Shown piece by piece: positions 7,239 through 11,959 of a DNA stretch of 11,959 nucleotides. The notes beneath the pieces are model-generated. The model saw only the letters and a program-made list of their open reading frames with translations, was not told the origin of the DNA and ran no database searches. Each line of letters begins with the position of its first letter. Position 1 is the first letter of the stretch. Position numbers and translations under genes: made by a program. The stretch is from Dialister sp. CAG:486 (GTDB lineage: Bacteria > Bacillota > Negativicutes > Veillonellales > Dialisteraceae), in contig FR879616.1 in assembly GCA_000434475.1 (NCBI GenBank), positions 1-11,959 on the forward strand. The letters run 5' to 3'.

Positions 7239-7284
7239 CCTAATCTCTAGCCACTAATCCCTAGTCACCAGTCACTACTCACTC
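7239..7284. repeat. Heptamer repeat array F
   Basis: CCTAATCTCTAGCCACTAAT, then CCCTAGTCACCAGTCACTAC, ends about 25 bp downstream of the metK stop codon. It is the same family as arrays A-E, again at the 3' side of a core gene. Confidence 0.75.
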
Positions 7285-7308
7285 GCAGCGCCTGTAAACC
7301 TGTTATTC

Positions 7309-8490
7309 TCAGATTCCTGCTTCTTTCTTCAGCACTTCCGCTTTATCGGTATGTTCCCACGGGAGGTCCACATCGGTGCGACCGAAGTGACCATATGCCG
7401 CAGTCTGCTTGTAAATCGGGCGGCGGAGATCGAGCATATCGATGATGCCGGCCGGACGCAGTTCGAAATGTTTACGAATGAGTGCGACGATGGCTTCATC
7501 GGAGATCTTGCCGGTGCCGAAGGTATCGACGAAGATGGAGACCGGACGTGCGACGCCGATGGCATAGGCGAGCTGGATCTCGCAACGGTCAGCAATGCCA
7601 GCAGCGACGATATTCTTCGCTACATAGCGAGCTGCATATGCTGCAGAACGGTCGACTTTCGTCGGATCCTTGCCGGAGAATGCACCGCCGCCATGACGGG
7701 CCATGCCGCCATAGGTATCGACGATGATCTTACGGCCGGTAAGACCGGCATCCCCCTGCGGGCCGCCGATGACGAAACGGCCGGTCGGATTGATGAAGTA
7801 CTTCGTATCCTGCAGGAATTTGGCCGGAATGGTCGGTTCGATGACATGTTTCACCATATCATCATGGATCTCCGCCTGGGTGACATCCGGGTCATGCTGC
7901 GTGGAAATGACGATGGTATCCACACGGACCGGCTTGCCGTCTTCATATTCGACAGTGACCTGCGTCTTGCCGTCCGGACGGAGGTAGGACAATTCACCGG
8001 ATTTTCTGACTTCTGCCAAACGGCGTGCCAGGCGGTGTGCCAGTGCGATCGGCATCGGCAGATATTCCGGCGTTTCGTTCGATGCATAGCCGAACATCAT
8101 TCCCTGATCGCCTGCGCCGATATCATACGGGTCGGCTTCATTGGATTTGGCTTCCAGAGACTTATCAACGCCCATGGCGATATCCGGAGACTGCTCATCG
8201 AGTGCAATATTGATCCCTACGCTGTCAGCATCGAAGCCATAGGCAGATGTGGTGTAGCCGATGTCACGAATGGTATCGCGAATGACTTTCGGGAAAGCAA
8301 TGTGCGCCGTGGTAGTGATCTCACCGAAGACATGTACCTGTCCCGTGGTGACGGTCGTCTCACAAGCGACACGGCCATTCGGGTCCTCTGCAAAGATCGC
8401 ATCAAGAATGGCATCCGAGATCTGGTCACAGATCTTATCAGGATGCCCTTCGGTAACAGATTCAGAAGTAAATAAAACTTTTCTGGACAT
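7309..8490 (-). CDS. metK: S-adenosylmethionine synthetase
   Basis: A 393-residue methionine adenosyltransferase that makes SAM from methionine and ATP. Signature stretches are [11 protein letters not shown] (~13-23), the [12 protein letters not shown] hexapeptide region (~125-136) and the [17 protein letters not shown]-loop-like signature (~267-282). The length matches the family. I chose ATG 8490 because AGGAGG lies about 6 nt upstream. An in-frame ATG at 8505 overlaps that ribosome binding site and would add MRRNT. Expression is controlled by the SAM-I riboswitch upstream, giving feedback by its own product. No strong terminator follows within the first 200 bp downstream. Confidence 0.98.
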   Translation of the reverse strand: MSRKVLFTSESVTEGHPDKICDQISDAILDAIFAEDPNGRVACETTVTTGQVHVFGEITTTAHIAFPKVIRDTIRDIGYTTSAYGFDADSVGINIALDEQSPDIAMGVDKSLEAKSNEADPYDIGAGDQGMMFGYASNETPEYLPMPIALAHRLARRLAEVRKSGELSYLRPDGKTQVTVEYEDGKPVRVDTIVISTQHDPDVTQAEIHDDMVKHVIEPTIPAKFLQDTKYFINPTGRFVIGGPQGDAGLTGRKIIVDTYGGMARHGGGAFSGKDPTKVDRSAAYAARYVAKNIVAAGIADRCEIQLAYAIGVARPVSIFVDTFGTGKISDEAIVALIRKHFELRPAGIIDMLDLRRPIYKQTAAYGHFGRTDVDLPWEHTDKAEVLKKEAGI

Positions 8491-8584
8491 AGTGTTCCTC
8501 CTCAAAAAACGATGGGATTCTATGGAAAATCATTTTGCCATGGAAATACCGCTCCAATCACAGGATCGGTGTTTCCCTAAAACT

Positions 8585-8609
8585 AAAAAAGCTCTCCGCG
8601 CAGGGAGAG
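8585..8609 (-). terminator. Riboswitch-controlled terminator in the metK leader
   Basis: The minus strand reads CTCTCC, a 6-nt loop, GGAGAG (plus-strand 8604-8609 and 8592-8597), then C and six T (8585-8590). It follows the SAM-I aptamer directly and about 95 nt of untranslated leader separate it from metK. Confidence 0.9.
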
Positions 8610-8616
8610 TCCAGTC

Positions 8617-8714
8617 TCTCATCTGCCAGCTTGCGCTGTTGGAATTAGCACCGGTTCCATCGGAATGGTTGCTGCAGCTTCCTTGGGCCAATCCCTCTGC
8701 TGCTCTGGATGAGT
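8617..8714 (-). ncRNA. SAM-I (S-box) riboswitch aptamer controlling metK
   Basis: On the minus strand the order of conserved blocks matches SAM-I. They are P1 5' strand CTCATC (8708-8713), AGAGGGATTGGCCCAAGGAA with the kink-turn and GGCCC core, GCAGCAACC, GGTGCTAATTCC, GCAAGCTGGCAG, then the P1 3' strand GATGAG (8618-8623). GAGAG at the end of P1 can instead pair with CTCTC of the terminator's first arm. P1 formation with SAM bound and the antiterminator are therefore mutually exclusive: SAM bound means metK is off. The call rests on recognising the consensus; no covariance search was run. Confidence 0.95.
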
Positions 8715-8733
8715 GATATTTAAATCGAAAATT

Positions 8734-8763
8734 ATTGTAACATAGATATGCGCGTTAACGCAA
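8734..8763 (-). promoter_or_regulatory. metK promoter
   Basis: -35 TTGCGT (8758-8763) and -10 TACAAT (8734-8739) are separated by 18 bp, with TG at the extended -10 position. Transcription would start about 12-20 nt before the aptamer. A perfect 10-bp palindrome GCGTTAACGC (8752-8761) overlaps the -35, and the R-M island repeat begins at 8764, immediately upstream. Confidence 0.75.
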
Positions 8764-8790
8764 TAGAAAAATTCAAGTTCTAGGACTGAG
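8764..8790. repeat. Left copy of the 27-bp direct repeat bounding the R-M island
   Basis: It matches 11819-11845 at 26 of 27 positions, the difference being C at 8786 versus A at 11841. Here only the right arm TTCTAGGA of the palindrome is complete; the left arm reads CAATAGAA instead of TCCTAGAA. Confidence 0.9.
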
Positions 8791-8917
8791 GTTGTGTTGG
8801 TTTGGCAAACATATGTTACACCATACTTGGTGAAATCACGGAGTGTATTTTGGAGAGATTTCCATCCATGTGGACGCAATGGAGGGAGTCTCCAGGGTAT
8901 GAAACTTATCAGAAGTA

Positions 8918-8926
8918 TGCTAAAAT
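8918..8926 (+). promoter_or_regulatory. Possible promoter of the restriction endonuclease gene
   Basis: An extended -10 TGCTAAAAT lies about 50 bp before the preferred start, with no strong -35 (TATGAA 17 bp upstream). A CCAGG (8892-8896) lies at its -35 side. The region 8791-8978 otherwise holds only the in-frame extension discussed under the endonuclease. Confidence 0.35.
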
Positions 8927-8978
8927 AAAAAAATTAACTACCAGACACATTCCAAATAAATACAAGGAGGTGTTCGAA

Positions 8979-10187
8979 ATGCTGGCAATGTCTGATGTCA
9001 ACATAGAACAATTTTTTCCAGTATTCGCAAAGACCGGCGTCCCTGTTGCTTTTTTAGTACCTACACCTACTGGCTATGGCAAATCAATTATGGATGCAAC
9101 AGGACCTGTTCGTGAACTGTTAAAAAATGCAATGCTCCATGATTACGAAGCACAAGGGCAAGGGCCGGAACATAAGGTCATGGTTGAAAGCTATTTCGTT
9201 TATCCAGACCATACACGAGAAACAGCGGCTTCTCTTTATCGCCCTGTTACAAAAAAGGGTGATCCCCGGATTTGGTTTAAGAATTTGAGAAGCTATTGTA
9301 GCCCTTGCAACTTGCTTGCCCTTATTACCATAGAAAATCGTATTTATGTAATTAACCTTTCCAATTCGATGATTACTTCCTCTCTTTGGCGCAAAGGATA
9401 TGTATATGATATTTTGCTTGAAGCAGCTCATAAGGATCAGTTAGTAGCTCATGAGCTTTTGCAAAAAATTCAGGCAATCCATAATCAAGGATTCTTGCCA
9501 TCTATCACTCCGGGCGACCCAGGTGTTGGCGATACTCTTGAACACGCTCTGGGTATTGAACGAAACAATTCAAGAGCACCTGACTATAAGGGAATTGAAC
9601 TCAAAACCACTCGTTTAACTCGTAATGGTTCTTCAAGACAAATCACTCGCTCAACACTGTTTACTAAGGTTCCTGATGTGGGAATGACTTATCGAGAAAT
9701 TGTTGACCACTATGGTAAAATACAGATTCCGAGAGGAGATACGCTTCCTCGGTTGCAACTCTACGAAACATTTAGGGTATCAAGACCAAACGCATACGAT
9801 TTAGTTCTTGAAGTTGACCAAAACAATGACCAATTACGGATGCTCCACCAAGAAGAAAAACTTCGAAAATATGTGTCCGCTTGGTACCTTAACACACTAA
9901 AACAAACACTGCTCTTAAAACATCACGAAACTTTCTGGGTCAAAGCGGTGTCAGAAAATAGAGAGGGTCGTGAATGGTTCAGATATGATAGGATTCTCCA
10001 TACCAAGAATCCAAATACATCTCTGCTTGCACCGTTGCTTGAGGCGGATAAAATCACCGTTGATTTGGCGGCGCATTATAAACCTGATGGAAAATGGAGA
10101 GACCACGGTATGCTTTTCAAAATGATGCCAGATGACCTTCCTCTTTTGCTTGGTAAGCCAATCGAATATGACCTTACTCGTCCATAA
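8979..10187 (+). CDS. Type II restriction endonuclease, MvaI/BcnI family, with extra N-terminal domain
   Basis: A 402-residue predicted DNA endonuclease. The C-terminal half carries the family block GVGDTLEHALGIERNN followed by RAPDYKGIELKTTR. Asp202, Glu207 and Lys209 keep the D-x4-E-x-K spacing of the MvaI active site (Asp50, Glu55, Lys57). MvaI and BcnI are about 240-250 residues, so roughly the first 150 residues are an additional domain I cannot name. It contains VAFLVPTPTGYGKSIMDA and LHDYEAQGQGP. I chose ATG 8979 for its strong AAGGAGGTG ribosome binding site. The frame is open back to TTG 8802, with alternatives at ATG 8868 (439 residues) and TTG 8850. The gene is AT-rich compared with metK and convergent with the methyltransferase that should protect the host. 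The target is unproven; known relatives cut CCWGG or CCSGG. Confidence 0.88.
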   Translation: MLAMSDVNIEQFFPVFAKTGVPVAFLVPTPTGYGKSIMDATGPVRELLKNAMLHDYEAQGQGPEHKVMVESYFVYPDHTRETAASLYRPVTKKGDPRIWFKNLRSYCSPCNLLALITIENRIYVINLSNSMITSSLWRKGYVYDILLEAAHKDQLVAHELLQKIQAIHNQGFLPSITPGDPGVGDTLEHALGIERNNSRAPDYKGIELKTTRLTRNGSSRQITRSTLFTKVPDVGMTYREIVDHYGKIQIPRGDTLPRLQLYETFRVSRPNAYDLVLEVDQNNDQLRMLHQEEKLRKYVSAWYLNTLKQTLLLKHHETFWVKAVSENREGREWFRYDRILHTKNPNTSLLAPLLEADKITVDLAAHYKPDGKWRDHGMLFKMMPDDLPLLLGKPIEYDLTRP

Positions 10188-10224
10188 AAATGAGGGTAGT
10201 CCTAAAAGGGCTACCCTCATTTTT
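10186..10224. terminator. Bidirectional terminator between the convergent R and M genes
   Basis: A perfect 14-bp stem (AAAAATGAGGGTAG at 10186-10199, CTACCCTCATTTTT at 10211-10224) can extend into the loop through CCT/AGG. It has T-runs on the exit side for both directions. Its ends overlap the stop codons of both genes (10185-10187 and 10223-10225). Confidence 0.9.
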
Positions 10225-11539
10225 ATAATACCTTGATAATTTCAAGTGCAACTGCTTTGGCTAAAAGTGGTGGTACCGCATTGCCAACCTGAGTATACTG
10301 AGGAACTTCTTTTCTGCGAAGAAGTCCTCCGGTTGTCCGCTTTCCTAAGAATTCGAAAGAATCATCGAATGATTGGCATCTTGCCATCTCTCTTACGCTG
10401 AACGTTCTCGGTTCCCAGGGGCTAATATAATCATCTGCAATCGTTAAAACGGTAGCAGATGGTTGATCCGGTGCCCATCTCTGTCGAATGTTCTTTTTGG
10501 TAAGCAGAATCTCAATTTGTTCTTTTGTCGCTCCAGGGTGTTTGAACAAATTGACAACTTCTTCAGCATTCATCCCAAACTTATCGCAGCAAAGAGCGAT
10601 AAGGGAAAGCTTGTCAGAAATATCAATACCTTTTTCCATTACTCGCCGTTTGAGATAAGTTCCTGTTTCTCCGGGCATAAACAGTTCAAATCTTTCTTTC
10701 ACGATGTCTGTTTGCTTCGATAGCTCACTACAGGTAATCAACTTGGAAGCAATCGGCTTTCCGTCAATACCAGGAGTACGTCCATTGATACTATCCATCT
10801 GATACTGAGTTGGGATAGGATTAACGCGGGCTCTTTTTTCAGGGTCGGTAATAAGGTCGCCAATGGCTTCAAGTAATGTTACACGATTTTCAGGCTTTAC
10901 GGTTGGCTCGGGGTATTGAGGAGGGGTAAGCCCTTTACGATATCCCATGAAAATGATTCTATTTCTTCTTTGGGGAACACCATAGTCAGCGGCGTTCAAA
11001 ATTCTTGGTTCAAGTGTGTCATATCCTATTTCCTTCAACTCATTACGAAGAATATCCGGAGTAACGCTTCCATCTGGATACGCAATTCCCGTAATACCAA
11101 CATACCCCATAAATTGCATATCAACAAAACCCTCAACATTTTCAAGAACAATGTATTTAGGCTTAACCTCATTGATAACACGAACATATTCTCCAAAAAG
11201 CATATTTCTCGGGTCTGACTTATCTCTGCGTCCAGCCCTCGAAAAGCCTTGACAGCTTGGCCCTCCAATAATCAAATCGATTTCTGGGATTTCGTTGTTC
11301 TGAAAAACTTCTAATGCTGCAATATGCTTACGGATATCATCACCAGTAAGGTCTCGGATGTCGGAACGCTCAAACCAGGTGTTTTTTCCTTGAATTAAAC
11401 CGAGTTGCTCGTGCCGGTGCTTGTAGGTAACTTCAACCATGTCGCTGATATCTGAACTAAAGAGAATATGAAATCCTGCTTGAATTAGCCCCTCTGAACA
11501 GCCGCCTGCTCCGCAGAATAGATCTACTGCATATGGCAT
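10223..11539 (-). CDS. DNA (cytosine-5-)-methyltransferase of the type II R-M system
   Basis: A 438-residue SAM-dependent C5-cytosine DNA methyltransferase. Motif I is AVDLFCGAGGCSEGL (~4-18). Motif IV is GGPSCQGFS with nucleophile Cys96; the family's PCQ reads S-C-Q here, a known variant. Motif VI is ENV (133-135), motif VIII QRRNRIIF (~190-197), motif IX RQRWAPDQPSATVL (~350), and motif X GNAVPPLLAKA near the end. The variable stretch between VIII and IX (~225-345) is the target-recognition region. There is no N-terminal helix-turn-helix extension of the kind used by some autoregulating methyltransferases. I chose ATG 11539 because AAAGGAG lies 8 nt upstream; a GTG at 11545 is too close to that site. 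Its role is to protect host DNA from the convergent endonuclease. Confidence 0.95.
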   Translation of the reverse strand: MPYAVDLFCGAGGCSEGLIQAGFHILFSSDISDMVEVTYKHRHEQLGLIQGKNTWFERSDIRDLTGDDIRKHIAALEVFQNNEIPEIDLIIGGPSCQGFSRAGRRDKSDPRNMLFGEYVRVINEVKPKYIVLENVEGFVDMQFMGYVGITGIAYPDGSVTPDILRNELKEIGYDTLEPRILNAADYGVPQRRNRIIFMGYRKGLTPPQYPEPTVKPENRVTLLEAIGDLITDPEKRARVNPIPTQYQMDSINGRTPGIDGKPIASKLITCSELSKQTDIVKERFELFMPGETGTYLKRRVMEKGIDISDKLSLIALCCDKFGMNAEEVVNLFKHPGATKEQIEILLTKKNIRQRWAPDQPSATVLTIADDYISPWEPRTFSVREMARCQSFDDSFEFLGKRTTGGLLRRKEVPQYTQVGNAVPPLLAKAVALEIIKVL

Positions 11540-11574
11540 ATCCACAACTCCTTTCCAATTTATTATGAATAAAT

Positions 11575-11620
11575 ACTACCATACACAGTCCCAAAAATCC
11601 AGGGCTTTTTGCATGGTAGT
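11575..11620. promoter_or_regulatory. Nested inverted repeat in the methyltransferase leader centred on CCAGG
   Basis: Outer arms ACTACCAT (11575-11582) and ATGGTAGT (11613-11620) enclose inner arms CAAAAA (11592-11597) and TTTTTG (11606-11611), whose centre falls on CCAGG (11599-11603). AAAATCCAGG occurs again at 11650-11659. As RNA this would be a 5'-leader stem-loop; as DNA it could be an operator. Confidence 0.55.
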
Positions 11621-11628
11621 CCTAAATT

Positions 11629-11637
11629 ATTCTATCA
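11629..11637 (-). promoter_or_regulatory. Probable promoter of the methyltransferase gene
   Basis: The minus strand reads TGATAGAAT, an extended -10 (TGn-TAGAAT). The -35 is weak (TGGATT at 11652-11657 with 17-bp spacing) and overlaps a CCAGG/CCTGG at 11655-11659. Transcription would begin near 11622, just before the inverted repeat at 11575-11620. Confidence 0.5.
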
Positions 11638-11693
11638 TATTGTGCCTTCAAAATCCAGGCCTGATATTGCTGATTTTTTTACTACCGAGAACA

Positions 11694-11717
11694 CTATCAA
11701 TGGCTGTATATTGATAG
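11694..11717. repeat. 8-bp inverted repeat upstream of the methyltransferase promoter
   Basis: CTATCAAT (11694-11701) and ATTGATAG (11710-11717) are separated by 8 bp. A second small palindrome, CCTTT-GAT-AAAGG, follows at 11728-11740. The function is unknown; an operator is possible. No gene is visible in 11638-11818. Confidence 0.5.
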
Positions 11718-11818
11718 AAGCGTTTTCCTTTGATAAAGGTTTCTTTTGACGAATTAACTATATCACAAGGATATCTCGCTTTTTATGTTTTCAATGTGTA
11801 TCACATGTATTGTAATCC

Positions 11819-11845
11819 TAGAAAAATTCAAGTTCTAGGAATGAG
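11819..11845. repeat. Right copy of the 27-bp direct repeat bounding the R-M island
   Basis: It matches 8764-8790 at 26 of 27 positions. This copy carries a complete palindrome: TCCTAGAA (11816-11823), a 9-bp spacer, TTCTAGGA (11833-11840). Confidence 0.9.
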
Positions 11846-11908
11846 TTAAGCGGTGAGGCAAAAAGGCAGAGACTATCTGTCCTTGATCCCGAAACCCTAT
11901 CCCCGACC

Positions 11909-11959
11909 ATGAACATGGACTGTCCGTTTCAAGAGGCTGAAAAGTGCGAAAAGGGGCGC
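11909..11959 (+). CDS. Possible start of an unidentified gene running off the right edge
   Basis: After the island, base composition returns to about 50-55% GC. A plus-strand frame is open from 11822 to the window end. From ATG 11909 it reads MNMDCPFQEAEKCEKGR, with a second ATG at 11915. No ribosome binding site precedes either ATG and the piece is too short to identify. It may equally be non-coding sequence upstream of metK. Confidence 0.2.
   Translation, partial: MNMDCPFQEAEKCEKGR

Noticed and set aside
7351..8475. Long plus-strand open frame opposite metK
   Set aside because: It is an antisense shadow of a high-GC coding gene. The minus-strand MetK protein is unmistakable.
8619..8879. 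Minus-strand open frame of 86 codons across the metK leader
   Set aside because: It lies over the SAM-I aptamer and the metK promoter, and the translation has no family resemblance.
9057..9086. PTGYGKS in the endonuclease N-terminus as a helicase or ATPase P-loop
   Set aside because: It resembles motif I by eye, but no Walker B or other helicase motif follows and the protein is too short for such a domain plus the nuclease. Chance similarity is likelier.
8791..11818. Avoidance of CCWGG in the island as proof of specificity
   Set aside because: At least eight CCAGG sites were seen by eye, so there is no depletion, and CCSGG sites also occur. Specificity cannot be read from site counts here.
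11846..11959. Structural RNA (tRNA or 6S-like) at the right edge
   Set aside because: No cloverleaf or consensus could be traced in the 114 bases available.

Overview
The window reads as a chromosomal segment of a low-to-mid GC Firmicutes-type bacterium. My best guess is a member of the Negativicutes, inferred only from general feel and gene order. Supporting signs are strong AGGAGG-type ribosome binding sites, a SAM-I (S-box) riboswitch in front of metK, and the conserved minus-strand order priA-def-fmt-rsmB-rlmN. No 16S rRNA or species marker is present, so the assignment is tentative.

Left and middle (1-8760), minus-strand housekeeping genes. Reading in the direction of transcription: metK (SAM synthetase, behind its riboswitch), priA (replication restart helicase), def (peptide deformylase), fmt (Met-tRNA formyltransferase), rsmB (16S rRNA m5C methyltransferase) and rlmN (23S rRNA/tRNA m2A methyltransferase). 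def/fmt and fmt/rsmB overlap by 11 and 20 bp and are probably translationally coupled. Def and Fmt act at opposite ends of the formyl-methionine cycle. RsmB and RlmN modify rRNA and, like many other methylation reactions in the cell, consume the SAM that MetK makes. rlmN is broken as read here: an imperfect 34-bp tandem duplication shifts the frame in the middle of the gene, and removing either copy restores a normal 344-residue protein. This may be a real mutation or an assembly error.

The gaps between these core genes are filled with degenerate 7-bp tandem repeats (units such as CTAGTCA and CTAATCC). Three diverged copies of a ~90-bp dispersed element are also present. The heptamer arrays supply the stop codons of rlmN and rsmB.

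Right part (8764-11845), an AT-rich island. A convergent type II restriction-modification pair lies immediately upstream of the metK promoter. It consists of a long MvaI/BcnI-type PD-(D/E)xK endonuclease on the plus strand and a C5-cytosine DNA methyltransferase on the minus strand, with a shared bidirectional terminator between them. The module carries no integrase or transposase. It is bounded by a 27-bp direct repeat (26/27 identical), with 3055 bp from one copy to the other. Composition returns to the host type beyond 11845. The left repeat copy abuts the metK -35 box, so the insertion left the metK promoter and riboswitch intact. CCAGG sequences, a possible target of this enzyme family, lie in both R-M promoter regions. 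One sits at the centre of a nested inverted repeat in the methyltransferase leader, which suggests, but does not prove, methylation-sensitive autoregulation.
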